Below are positions 48,300-58,669 of a stretch of DNA of 64,000 nucleotides, piece after piece; within the stretch, counting starts at the first letter, position 1, and each line of letters starts with the position of its first letter. The DNA lies in assembly GCA_037176705.1 (NCBI GenBank), contig CM073890.1:95470591-95534590 (forward strand). The letters run 5' to 3'. The notes under the pieces are model-generated. The model saw only the letters and a list, made by a program, of their open reading frames with translations. It did no database searches and was not told where the DNA came from. The DNA is from Molossus alvarezi. Lineage: Eukaryota > Chordata > Mammalia > Chiroptera > Molossidae. The translations under genes were made by a program, and so were the position numbers.

Positions 48300-49440
48300 T
48301 CTTATTTTTTACTAATATGTATTGGTTTTTGGTGTACAGCTTTGTGGTTAGACAATCATATACTGTATTTTATATAGTGTTCCCCTCAATATTTCTAGTA
48401 CCCCAACTGATACCATAAATAGTTATCACAATATTACTATATTTCCTGTGGTTTACTTACTTCTCCATGACTATTTGTAACTACCAATTTGTACTTCTTA
48501 GTCCCTTCACCTCTTTCACCCTGTACCCCACACCCACACCCCTCTGGCAACCACCAGTTCTATGTCTGTGAATCTGTTTCAATTTTGTTTGTTCATTTAT
48601 CTTGTTCTTTAGATTCCACACATGAGTGAAATTGTATAGTATTTGTCTTTCTCTGACTGACTTATTTCACTGAGCATAATATCCTCTAGGCCCATCCATG
48701 CTCTTGCAAATGGTTAGTCTTCATTCTATTTTTATGGCCAAGTAATATTCCATTGTATATATGTACCACAGCCTTTTTAACCATTTATCTATTGATGGGC
48801 ATTTAGGTCACTTTCAGAGCTTGACTATTATAAATAACACTGCAATGAATATAAGGATGCATATATTCTTTTAAATTAACGTTTTGGATTTCTTCAGATA
48901 AATCCCCAGAAGTGGAATCACTGGTCCATAAGGCAGATCCATTTTTAATCTTTTGAGGAAACTCCATACTGTTTTCTATTGTGGCTGCACCAATCTGCAT
49001 TCCCACCAACAGTTTTCCTTTTCTCCACAACCTCGCCAGCACTGTCATTTATGGATTTATTGATGATAGGCACTCTGACAGGTGTGAGGTGATATATTGT
49101 TGTGGTTTTAATTTGCATTTCTCTGACAATTAATGATGTTGAGAATCTTGTCATATGTCTATTGGCCTTCTGTATATCCTCTTTGCAGAATTGTTAGATC
49201 CTCTGCCCATTTTTAAATTTGATTGTTCATTTTTCGGTGTTGACTAGGTTAAGTTTTTTATAAATTTTGAATATTAGCCCCTTATCAGATCTACCATTGG
49301 AGAATATATTTTCCCATTTAGTAAGCTGTTTCTTTGTTTTTCTGATGATTCCCTTTGCTGTGAAAGAACTTTTAAGTTTGATGTAATCCCGTTTTCTTCA
49401 TCTCCTCTTGAACTCTTTGCTCTAGTCATTTTAACTATTA
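48300..49440 (-). mobile_element. Older L1 3' UTR and ORF2 C-terminus, antisense
   Basis: TATTGGTTTTTGGTGTACAGC and ACTACCAATTTGTACTTCTT (3'-UTR complement), then the ORF2 C-terminal region to about 49440, in broken frames (e.g. 48945-49154). An older subfamily than 44608. Part of its 3' UTR resembles the inner 3' UTR of the HAL1 at 54411. Confidence 0.88.
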
Positions 49441-50034
49441 ATAATACTACTTCCTTGAATATTCCATGCTTTTTATTTCCATCCTTGAGACAAGTGTGCA
49501 TACAGGATATGTGGTACTTAAATATTATGTCATTATATCCTTTGAGGGGATATCTTTTTTAAAATATAGAAATCTTGAATGAACATAAGTATATTTTTAG
49601 AACAAGAAAAGAAATCACAGTGAATATATTGATGTCTTGGAGATTTGGACATCTTTCCTCTAAGATCTCTTTAGGCCATACACTTACCTGGAATTGCTTT
49701 CTGATTGCAACCTGGCTTCCCCTCCTGACTCAGGACACTAAAACTTCCAACAATAGTCAGCACTTAGAGTAGCTCATGCTTGTGAGTGGTTCTGAAATTT
49801 CAGCTCTGTGATAAATTTGTTTCCTCCCTAAGGTTTTGATATTTTTTAATAGTTTTAAAGTGTCCCAGCTAATGCAAATGTCTATTTGGCTTTTAGTTGT
49901 AGTTCTCACCAAACCTTGGGAAATTAAAAAATATGGACATGTAGCAAGATATTTCTTAATGTCCTTTCCTGAGATGTTCAAGAAATTATTTACTCTTTGT
50001 GACATCATAGTTCTATATTTTCTAGTTATCTTCT
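49441..50034. other. Unrecognised intronic stretch
   Basis: No repeat or gene recognised. Confidence 0.3.
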
Positions 50035-50240
50035 AAGCCAGTGGTTCCTAAACCCAGCTACAAATAAGAATCATCTAGAAATTTCTTCACAAAACTAAAT
50101 CATTGGGTTACAATCTAAACCTACTAAGTTTCAATATCCCACAATGAGGTCACAAACCTGCATTTATAGTAAACTTTGCTGGTAGTTCTTACATGGTCAG
50201 TTCAGCAACATCTAAGACAGGCATTTTGAAACAATTAGTC
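50035..50240 (+). repeat. MER5/hAT-Charlie-like relic
   Basis: CCAGTGGTTCCTAAACCCAGC terminal-like repeat, then AATAAGAATCATCTAGAAA. Confidence 0.65.
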
Positions 50241-51384
50241 TAAAGAATTGAAGAAGTTGGGGTGTAGGACTGACTCATTAAAAACCAGTCTTAATCAGTG
50301 GATTTGATTTTCTTCAAACACTTTTATAATTCAGAAAATCAGTTGTTCTAAGAACTAAATGCCCTATTGCAGATTCATAGGACTGTAACAGGACAGCCAA
50401 CTTATTCTGCAATTTTAATAATTACTAATAGGAAAGAGAAAAAACACTATGCACTGGCCCATATTTTTTTTTTAAAAGACTCTGTAGCATCATCAGTTTT
50501 CACCCAGTGAAGTTATAACATGCATTGTGTATATGGTTGTCCTATCCACTCCACAGATAACTTATGTGAATTAAAACCATTATCTAGAGAAAAACTTAAA
50601 TGTCAATATCTTAGTAATTCTGTCAATTAAAAAATATTATCAGGCATGTTACAAGCCTGTAAATTTTATTAGGACAAAGACTTTTACCTATTCCTAATGC
50701 TGTTATATATGTATATATTATTCTCTCCCTAGGAATAAAAAGACTAGTCAGATATACCATTTTCACTTCCACAGAACTCATTTCCACTGAAGGCAAGTGA
50801 TTAATTTCCAGAGTGTGCAAATGGGCCATGTTCTATGTATAACTGCATCATTAGCATTCTCCTTTTGTTTTTTAAGATGCAATAATATCATTATGCTTTT
50901 TAGTTAATTTTTTTCTAAGGAACCTTTGTAATAATACTCTTAAAAGAACTGTGATAGTGTTTGCTGTGTGGGATGGAAAGATTTTGAAGACCTTGTCTTC
51001 TAAAACAGTCTTAGAAAACAATTTCCACACTTCATGTTCTATTGCTTTGTAAGTAGTGAGAAGAAAGAAAATATAAGTGAGACAGAAGAACAAAGCAGTC
51101 TTTTCATATTCCTTTGAGTTTAAGATTTGACATTTTACTTGTTATTTTCTTCAAAAGCAAAATCAGTTACTAGGTTTTCTCTTAACAATAATGACCTTAT
51201 TGTTTTTACAAAAATAACATATGCTCATTATTTTTAAAATTCAGGCAATGCAGAAAAGTAGGAAGAAGAGAGAGGCAAATAACCTAAATGTATACTACCC
51301 AGAAAGAACCATAGCTCCGTATACACATATGCAAAAAGAAAGATGGGTGATGGATGGATGGAAGGAAAGAAGAAAGGAAGGAAA
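50241..51384. other. Unrecognised intronic stretch with a purine-rich end
   Basis: GATG/GGAA-type simple sequence at 51343-51385. Nothing else recognised. Confidence 0.35.
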
Positions 51385-51465
51385 CCCATTTTATCACTCC
51401 AGTCCTGGAATAGTCTCTGGCTTATGTTAGGTACTCAATAAAACTATAGTGAATGAATAAATTAG
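51385..51465 (+). repeat. L2 3'-end relic
   Basis: CCTGGAATAGTCTCTGGCTTATG, TACTCAATAAAACT and GAATGAATAAAT. Confidence 0.6.
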
Positions 51466-51487
51466 ATTATATCATTTTTTTTCAGGA

Positions 51488-51620
51488 GCTACATTGCCCA
51501 GATTAGAATCTCACTTCTACCACTTGGTATGTTTGATCTTGAAAAAAGTACTTAAGATCTCTGTATTTCAGTCATCTCATCTATAAAATGGGGGTAATAA
51601 TAACAATCACTTCATCAAGG
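51488..51620 (+). repeat. MIR SINE relic
   Basis: TTAGAATCTCACTTCTACCAC and CAGTCATCTCATCTATAAAATG follow MIR in sense. Confidence 0.75.
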
Positions 51621-51747
51621 GCATTAACTGAAATTGATTGTGGGTGTCTGTGTGTGTGTGCACGCACATGCAGTGATGAAACATACAATACTTATTAGTA
51701 GAACTTGGTGCCACTGCCTTGATTCATGTTAAAGTACTAGCAGTTTT

Positions 51748-51969
51748 GCCCTGGCCAGTTTGGCTCAGCGGTAGAGCGTCGGCCTGCGATACAGAGAGAC
51801 CCGGGTTCGGTTCCTGCTAAGGGCGCATACCTCGGTTGCAGTTTGTCCCTGGCCCTGGTTGGTCGTGCGGGTGGCAACCACTCGGTGTGTCCCTTTGCAT
51901 TGATGTTTCTCTCTCTCTCTCTTCCTCTCTCTCCCTCCCGCTCTGTCTGAACACAAAATGCAAAAAAAT
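51748..51969 (+). mobile_element. VES-type SINE with perfect 17-bp target duplication
   Basis: Sense copy, GCCCTGGCCAGTTTGGCTCAG to TCTGAACACAAAATGCAAAAAAAT; the 3' part is slightly shortened. AAAGTACTAGCAGTTTT flanks it at 51731-51747 and 51970-51986. The start of the duplication, GTT/AAAG, fits an L1 endonuclease nick (CTTT/AAC on the other strand). Probably young. Confidence 0.97.
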
Positions 51970-52380
51970 AAAGTACTAGCAGTTTTACTTGTTGCTCCTG
52001 CACCATCCATGAACATGTCAACGCAGTGAAAATGGCAAATAATTAACTTTAGTATCATTATAAAAATAGTTTTGACTATACAGAACCCCTTATTTTGAGA
52101 CCAATGCTCCAAATCACTTTTTGCCAACGTGGAGTCTATACACTAAAGATCTTGGATATTTTCAAGTCATCTTTTTTCTCTACAGCTGCTTATGGAAGTG
52201 GGTAAATCTGAAGCTTACACATGAGGCTGAGCACTCTCTTTATTTGGTTGCTGCTTGAATACATGGCTACCCCCCCCTTCATGTTATTACTGAATGAGAG
52301 AGATTCGGTGATTAAACTATATTCAACCACCTTCACCCATAAGTTCATTTAGGTTTTTGAATTAATTTAAAAAATCACTG

Positions 52381-52628
52381 CCCTAGCCGGTTTGGCTTAG
52401 CAGTTAGAGCCTCGGCCTGCGGTCCAGAGAGACCCGGGTTCGGTTCCTGCTAAGGGCATGTACCTTGGTTGCAGTTTGTCCTTGGCCCCGGTTGGGGTCG
52501 TGTGGGTGGCAGCCACTCAATGTGTCCCTTTCATGTCGATGTTTCTCTCTCTTTCTCTCTTCCTCTCTCTCCCTGCAGCTGTATCTGAACAAAAAATGAA
52601 AAAATGTCCTTGGGTGAGGATAAAAAAA
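52381..52628 (+). mobile_element. VES-type SINE, sense
   Basis: GCCCTAGCCGGTTTGGCTTAG-like head, body, TCTGAACAAAAAATGA and GTGAGGATAAAA tail. AAAAAATCACTG flanks it (52369-52380 and about 52627-52638, overlapping the A-tail). Confidence 0.94.
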
Positions 52629-52639
52629 AAAATCACTGC

Positions 52640-54394
52640 GTTTTTTGTTGTTTTACTATTAAGGTTGGGATTTCTTCCATTGAGTAGAATTTTGTATTTT
52701 TGCAGAGGAACAGAAGCACTATGGCTGTTATGGGATAAGAAACTCATTTAGAATTGTGGGGAAAGCTGAGGAGGTGAAGGTCTGGATGAGAAGGTGGAGA
52801 GTCAGAGATGAAGTTACTAATCAGTCACCTTGAGAAGCCATGTCTAGCCAAAGTAGGAATATGAAGGGGGAATTTGTGTAGATGTGTATGAAAAACTGTT
52901 GCCTCTGAATAAACTACAACCTCTGTGGGTCCTTAACCAAGCATCTGGATATATATTAACATCATTGTTGGTCAACAATAGCAGTAGTCAGGAAGAAAAG
53001 CTAGATGAGGAGCAGAAGTGGATGACAAGCTGGTGCCTGCCAGGCACCTCTTCTGTCTCTGAATCTGCTTTTGAGAAAAGCTTCATACGGCTATGGCTAC
53101 TGTCTTGTTTCCACCTTTCAAATACTGAGCAGGTCCCTATTTGATCAAGTCTAACCTGGAAGCATACAAGGAAGAGGATTTTGAAGAATGTAATTCCCAT
53201 CTTAGCTATACTGACTAAAACTACCCATTTCTAATGGCATGTATTGTCTTTTTTTTCAAAGGTATAAATATTGGGCTTATCAGATAGTTTTTTAGATAAA
53301 AGGTTATAAGAGAAAGCTGGAGAATTTGCATGTACTTTGCAAAAAAAATAATTTTGCAAAAAATTAGAAGAAAATCCCATAATTTATATAATTTATAATA
53401 TCCATACAGGCTATATAGAGTTAAATGATTCTTTTTTCAAAAAGGATTGAAATTATAGTCACATGGAAGTTATCTTTATTATACTATAACTTAATATGCT
53501 TGGTACATATTTTTCAGATGTTATTTTAATTGCAAAAATTAAGCAGTAATGTGCTGTTTTTACGATCAAGAAAAGTTAACTAAAAATTACTGTGCACACA
53601 CATATATTAATACATCCACAAAACCATATATACTTATATTGCAAGATTCTACATGGTCTATTACTTATATCTAGTGTTCAATAAATGTTTCCTATGATTA
53701 AAGATTTAAATTAGAACTATATAAGCATCATTAAATTCTCCTTTCTAAACACTGGTTTATAATCTGCTTCACTTTTTTCTTGTTATTTTCTTTCCTACCA
53801 CAAACATTTTCATTGTTCGGTGGGCATAGTTGCTTAGATTTCCTATATTTTGAAAGCATAAAAATGTTCCATTAGCTACAATGCTGTATTGACTAAAATG
53901 GGGGGTGGGCTTGTCGTTGAAGGAGCACAAATTCATAATTTCTTTTGGAAAGTTTTTAAAGGAAATTATGTGTTTTAATTTCTTTCATAAGAGTATCCTC
54001 CTTAGATATTTTTCAAAGAACAAAAGTGCTTTCTTTGAGGCTACCTTTGCCAAAATAGAGTCACAGAATATTGAAATGGAAACAAAACAAGAAATGCTCT
54101 GGGGTTTATCTGCCCTACCTCCTTTAACTAGGTAATGAAATAAAGGTTTACAGTGAGTACTACTTGACTAGGGTCACACAGCTATTTATTTATTTAGTAT
54201 CCGAGCAACTACCATATTTCAGGGTCTCCTGAATGTCACTGAAATGCTCTTTAAAAAATAACTTTATTGAGGAATATTTTAGATATCATATAATTCTGTC
54301 ATTTCAAGTGTACAAGTCAATAACTTACCAAGTTGTGCAATCAGCAGCATAAATCCATTTTAGAATATTTTTATCCCACCATTTAGATTCCCAC
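52640..54394. other. Unrecognised intronic stretch
   Basis: A possible antisense MIR scrap lies at 54140-54200. The target sequence for the HAL1 insertion lies at the end. No gene recognised. Confidence 0.35.
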
Positions 54395-54410
54395 AGTCCC
54401 AATTACTCTT
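54395..54410. repeat. Target-site duplication of HAL1, left copy
   Basis: AGTCCCAATTACTCTT, identical to 56622-56637. The T-tail follows directly. Confidence 0.97.
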
Positions 54411-54782
54411 TTTTTTTTTTTTTTTTTCCAAATCTTTATTGTTGGATGTAAAATGTATTACAGATGTTCCACATTTTTCCCCCATTGACCCCCTCCTCCC
54501 CACTCCCGCCCCCCTCCCACCTTTTCCCACATTATTGTCTGTGTCCATTGGTTATGCATATAAGTTCTTTGGTTTATTTCTTCCCACCCTCCCAACCCCT
54601 TTCCCTTTGAGGTTTGTCAGTCTAGCAATGAATTTGTGCTTCTTAATCCCTTCACCTTTTTCACCCATTCCCCCAATCCCCTTCCCAACTGGCAACCACC
54701 AAAATGTTCTCTGTATCTATGAGAATGTTTCTGTTCTTCCTGTTCATTTTGTTTGTAGATTCCATTGCTGATAGATATGCAT

Positions 54783-55724
54783 TCATTGCCATTTTGTTTG
54801 TTCATACATTTTATCTTTTTCTTCAAAAAGACCCTTCATCATTTCATATAATAATGATTTGGTGGTGATGAACTCCTTTAACTTTTTCTTGTCTGGGAAA
54901 GTTTTTGTATGTCCATCGATTCTAAATGAAAGCTTTGCAGGATAGAGTAATTTTGGTTGTAGGTTCTTGGTTTTCATCACTCTAAATATTTCTTGCCACT
55001 CCCTTCTGGCCTGCAAAGTTTCTTTTGAGAAATCAGCTGACAGCCTAATGGGTACTCCCTTGTAGGTAACTATCTGCCTTTCTCTTGCTGCTTTTAATAT
55101 TCTCTCTTTGTCTTGAACCTTTTGCATTTTGATGATGATGTGTCTTGGTGTGGGCCTCTTGGGGTTCATCTTGTTTGGGACTCTCTGTGCTTCCTGGACT
55201 TGTATGTCTGTTTCCTTCACCAAGTTAGGAAAGTTTTCTGCCATTATTGTTTCAAACAGGTTTTCGATTTCTTGTTCTCTCTCTTCTCCTTCGGGCACCC
55301 CCAAGATGCGAATGTTGGCACACTTGAAGTTATCCCAGAGGCTCCTTACTCTATCCTCATTTTTTTGGATTCTTTTTTCTTTTTGCTCTTCTGATTGGGG
55401 ATTTTTTGCTTCCTTATATTCCAAATCGATGGTTTGCTCCTTGGATCTACATACTCTATTATTGAAGCTGTGTAAATTATTCTTTATTTCAGTTAATGCC
55501 TCCTTTAATTTTAACTGTGTATCCATGATTTCTAACTGGTCCTTTTTTATGCTCTTGATGCCCTCCCTAAGTTCACTGAGGTTCTCACTAAGTTCATTGA
55601 GCATCCTTATAAGCAGTATTTTGAACTCAGTATCTGTTAGGTTGCTTATCTCCCTTTCGCTTAGTTCTTTTATTGGGGTTTTGTTCTGTTCTTTCATTTG
55701 GGACCTGTTTCTTTGTATCCTCAT
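54783..55724 (-). CDS. HAL1/L1 ORF1p-like RNA-binding protein, intact 313 aa
   Basis: Retrotransposon ORF1 protein, an RNA-binding nucleic-acid chaperone that packages element RNA. Visible order: a basic N-terminus; a long helical, heptad-like coiled-coil region about residues 40-135 (Glu/Lys/Leu-rich); an RRM-like domain about 136-235 with NIRILGVPEGE and PRHIIIKMQKV; and a C-terminal domain about 236-313 with VPIRLSADFS, LQARREWQEIF and LYPAKLSF. The start has A at -3 and is the first long-frame ATG after the 5' UTR. There is no internal stop or frameshift. Length is close to L1 ORF1p in other mammals (338 aa in human). Expression is not shown. Confidence 0.9.
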   Translation of the reverse strand: MRIQRNRSQMKEQNKTPIKELSEREISNLTDTEFKILLIRMLNELSENLSELREGIKSIKKDQLEIMDTQLKLKEALTEIKNNLHSFNNRVCRSKEQTIDLEYKEAKNPQSEEQKEKRIQKNEDRVRSLWDNFKCANIRILGVPEGEEREQEIENLFETIMAENFPNLVKETDIQVQEAQRVPNKMNPKRPTPRHIIIKMQKVQDKERILKAARERQIVTYKGVPIRLSADFSKETLQARREWQEIFRVMKTKNLQPKLLYPAKLSFRIDGHTKTFPDKKKLKEFITTKSLLYEMMKGLFEEKDKMYEQTKWQ

Positions 55725-56621
55725 TTTGGCTGCCTCCCTGTGTTTGTTTCTGTGTATTACTTAATGAGCGGTATGGGGCTCGCTGAGACCCGGTGCTGCT
55801 CGTTTGAAAGAATTTAGGAAAAACCTGAAGCAGGATCCAAGACCGGCCAATCCTATGGTTAAGCAAGTGACAACAGCTTGAAAGTTGTGTGGGGCGGGGC
55901 GGGGCGGGGCCTCAGGGAGTCAGTAGGGCGGGGCTACCAGTGTGAGCCAGGTTGCTGGAGTCCCAGATATGGCTTCTGTCTGCCGCCCCGGGAAGGGCTC
56001 ACCAAAGGAACAAAGGCCTCTTACAGCACGTTTGTCCCTGAGGAAGGCCCCTCTCCAGCGCTCGCTCCAGTGCCAAACCGCTCAGTTCTTCCCTGTATGT
56101 CTCTGGTGCCCCTCGAGCTGCCTCCCCTCCGAGCTTAGAGGGAGAGAGTCCGATAAGTCCGTGCGCGGGCCCTTTAGGGAGCTGCCTGGGGCTCCAGCCG
56201 CTTCAGCCTCCCTGAGCCTCAGTTTCCGCTGGTTTTTCCAGCCAGAAGTTATGGGGACTTCTCTTCCTGGCACTGGAACCCTGAACGGGGCACCTGGTGT
56301 GGGACGGGGACCCCTCAGTCCTCAGGGAGGACCTTCCCAGCCGCGGGAGCCTCCTGATTTTTATCCACCACGCTTGGGTGTGGGACCAGCCCGTCTCGCC
56401 GCTGCGCGCTCCGCCGCCCCCCCTCGCGCCACCGCCCCTCCTACCGGTCTGGATGTAGCTGCTTTTTTTTTTTTTCCCCTTAGTTCCGTAGTTGTACGAC
56501 TTCCATTCAGCTTGATTTCAGGCGGTTTTGAATGATGGTTGTTCTTTAGTTTAGTTGTAACTTTGATGTGGTTGTGGGAGGACGCGATACCGCGTTTACC
56601 TACGCCACCATCTTGACCGGA
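55725..56621 (-). promoter_or_regulatory. HAL1 5' UTR / internal promoter region
   Basis: GC-rich leader between the element start and ORF1. It begins with a CAAGATGGTGGCG motif (YY1-like) and includes tandem GGGGC units on the + strand at 55891-55910 and again near 55927, which read as GC-box-like sites on the element strand. By analogy with L1, it should hold the element's own promoter. Inferred from position and motifs only. Confidence 0.6.
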
Positions 56622-56637
56622 AGTCCCAATTACTCTT
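56622..56637. repeat. Target-site duplication of HAL1, right copy
   Basis: AGTCCCAATTACTCTT, next to the element's 5' end CCGG/AAGT on the + strand. Confidence 0.97.
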
Positions 56638-57010
56638 AATCCCTCACCATCCCCTGTCCCAGAATACCCCCAATCAACTATCTGTCTCCATAACTTTTTT
56701 GTTTTGATCTTTTTACTATACTATGCTGTCTGATATAAACATGTTGCTTTCTATACTTTAACAAATACCATCAACATGAATTTTGACATCTTTTCTATGT
56801 TAAGAGTATTACCAAAAACATTGTATTTATCTTTTAAAACTGTGTTACAAATGAAAATATGCCTTCATTTCTGACCTAATTCTGGTCAATGAAGTTATGA
56901 GAAAATTTTTTCACACAACCATTTTCAGTAGTATATTCTGAACTGATACAATATCCGATTGAATGAGCATTTATTATTAAGATTAAAAGCTATTTTATCT
57001 CTCTCTCTTT
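56638..57010. other. Unrecognised intronic stretch (continues an old L1-like context)
   Basis: TACCCCCAATCAACTATCTG resembles an old L1 3'-UTR region, as does the flank before the HAL1 at 54250-54390 (AACTTTATTGAGGAATATTT). The HAL1 may have inserted into an older element. Low certainty. Confidence 0.4.
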
Positions 57011-57011
57011 T

Positions 57012-57256
57012 CTTTTTATCCTCACCTGAGGACACTTTTGCATTTATCTTCAGATAGAGTGGGAAGGAGAGAGGGAGGAAGAGAGAGAGAGAAACATCGA
57101 TGTGAGAGAGACACATTGAGTGGCTGCCACCCACACGACCCCAACCGGGGCCGGGGACAAAATGCAACCGAGGTACATGCCCTTAGTGGGAACCGAATCC
57201 AGGACTCTCTGGTCCACGGGCCTATGAGCTAACTGCTGAGCAAAACTGACCAGGGC
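57012..57256 (-). mobile_element. VES-type SINE, antisense
   Basis: TATCCTCACCTGAGGACACTT, body, then GCAAAACTGACCAGGGC on the + strand. Slightly diverged; the flanking repeat is not clear. Confidence 0.92.
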
Positions 57257-57263
57257 TATTTCT

Positions 57264-57480
57264 CTTTTTTTAAATAGGTTTTTATTGATTTTTTTCAGAG
57301 AGAGAAGAAGGGAAAGAGATAGAAACATTGATGTGAGGGAGAAACATCAATCAGCTGCCTCCTGCACATGCCCTACTGGGGATCGAGCCCACAACCTGGG
57401 CACATGCCCTGACTGGATCGAACCAGGACCTCTCAGTCCATGGGACAACGTTCAATTCACTGAGCCACACCAGCAAGGCT
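57264..57480 (-). mobile_element. Second-type VES SINE, antisense
   Basis: A different body from the other copies: GGTTTTTATTGATTTTTTTC, GAAACATCAATCAGCTGCCTC and TGCACATGCCCTACTGGGG, ending ACTGAGCCACACCAGCAAGGCT. Sits directly beside the preceding SINE. Confidence 0.92.
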
Positions 57481-57484
57481 CTCT

Positions 57485-57830
57485 ACTCTTTTTTCATTCA
57501 ATATTATTCTGTATTAGTTTCAGATGTACAGCAAAGTGGTTAGAAAATCATGTACTTTACAGAGTGGTCGCCCAATGCTTCAAGCATCCACCTGGCCCCG
57601 TACATAGTTATCATGATACTATTGATTATATTCCCTATGCTGTAACCTACATCTTTGTGACTTCTGTAACTACCAATTTGTACTGCTTAATCCCTTCACC
57701 TTTCTCAGCCAGTTTCCCAGATCCCATTCCTCTGAAAACTGTCAGTCTGTTTTCTGTCTATGAGTCTGTTTCTATTTTATCCTGTTCGTTAGATTTCACA
57801 CGTAAGTGAAATCATATAGTGAAAACTATT
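57485..57830 (-). mobile_element. L1 3'-UTR fragment, antisense
   Basis: GTTTCAGATGTACAGCAAAGTG, CTACCAATTTGTACTGCTTAATCC and TTTCACACGTAAGTGAAATC match the older L1 3' UTR at 48300. It ends before coding sequence is recognisable. Confidence 0.85.
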
Positions 57831-58550
57831 TCATTTCTTATGACTCATTTATTTCTAAAAAATCATGTTTTTTTCTAAATAAAAATCAACGCATGCTTCC
57901 TATCAAGACGCAATTTATTCTGTGTTTTGTTAGGGAAAATAAAAAAACAGAAAGAACTGACAACACATGAAAATAAATTCAGATATATAGCGTATCTGAG
58001 TTGAAATGTCATTATTAGAGATAAGAGATTTAGCTTCCATTAGACCAGAAAATGGAAAATCTTATCCAATAATCTCAAGAACAACACACTTACATTAAAA
58101 ATTCCCACAGGATTTCTTGTAGCCTTGGTGGTTGTGCTCATGGGGTCAGATAAAAGTAAAAAAAAAAAAAAAGTATGAATAAAAAATATGAAAATAAAAA
58201 TTTTCCATAAATGAAAAATAATTTACATGCATTGCTATATTCACTGCAGCTTATATTTTGGCCGTAAGATAAACGATACTGAAACTTGATTATTTTTTAT
58301 CAGAATGGTTTATCATTTGCAATATGTGTCATTTGAACAAAGCATTAGAATATATTAAAGGCATATGAAAAATTAAGACTTTGTTTATAATTCTATTTAG
58401 CTATAAAGTTGGCTTTTGGGGTTTTCTATTATTCCTACAACAGAAATTGAATTCTCTTCTCTACTTCTCTAAATTGCTAACACTATAAAATAAAATGGTT
58501 ACCCATGAAATAATGCAATATTAGAACCTTAAGGAGCCTTACGGATTATA
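57831..58550. other. Unrecognised intronic stretch
   Basis: AT-rich, with nothing recognised. Confidence 0.3.
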
Positions 58551-58668
58551 TGTGCTTTGCTACTCAAAGTGTGGTCCAGCAGCCTCAGTATCATCTGAAA
58601 ACTTTTAGTAACTGCAGTCTTAGACTACCACGGACCTACTGAATCAGAATCTGCATTACACAGAACAA
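58551..58668 (+). repeat. MER5-like hAT relic
   Basis: CTACTCAAAGTGTGGTCCAGC, CAGTATCATCTGAAAAC and ACCTACTGAATCAGAATCTGC. Confidence 0.75.
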
Positions 58669-58669
58669 A

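Larger units (their letters stand above)
54411..56621 (-). mobile_element. Full-length HAL1-like (half-L1) retrotransposon
   Basis: Read on the - strand. It starts CTTCCGGTCAAGATGGTGGCG (a YY1-like motif, as at L1 5' ends), then a GC-rich 5' UTR of about 0.9 kb, one intact ORF1 (55724 down to 54783), a 3' UTR of about 370 bp ending AACAATAAAGATTTGG, and an A-tail. No ORF2 sequence lies between ORF1 and the 3' UTR. It is flanked by the perfect 16-bp duplication AGTCCCAATTACTCTT (54395-54410 and 56622-56637). The right junction TCTT/AAT fits an L1 endonuclease nick. The architecture matches HAL1 elements, which encode ORF1p only and must borrow reverse transcriptase. Alternative: an L1 that lost ORF2 after insertion; the clean join argues against this. 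Confidence 0.88.

Noticed and set aside
55129..55764. 211-codon + strand frame across ORF1
   Set aside because: Exact antisense of the HAL1 ORF1; hydrophobic Ser/Leu-rich product is a by-product of the codon content of ORF1.
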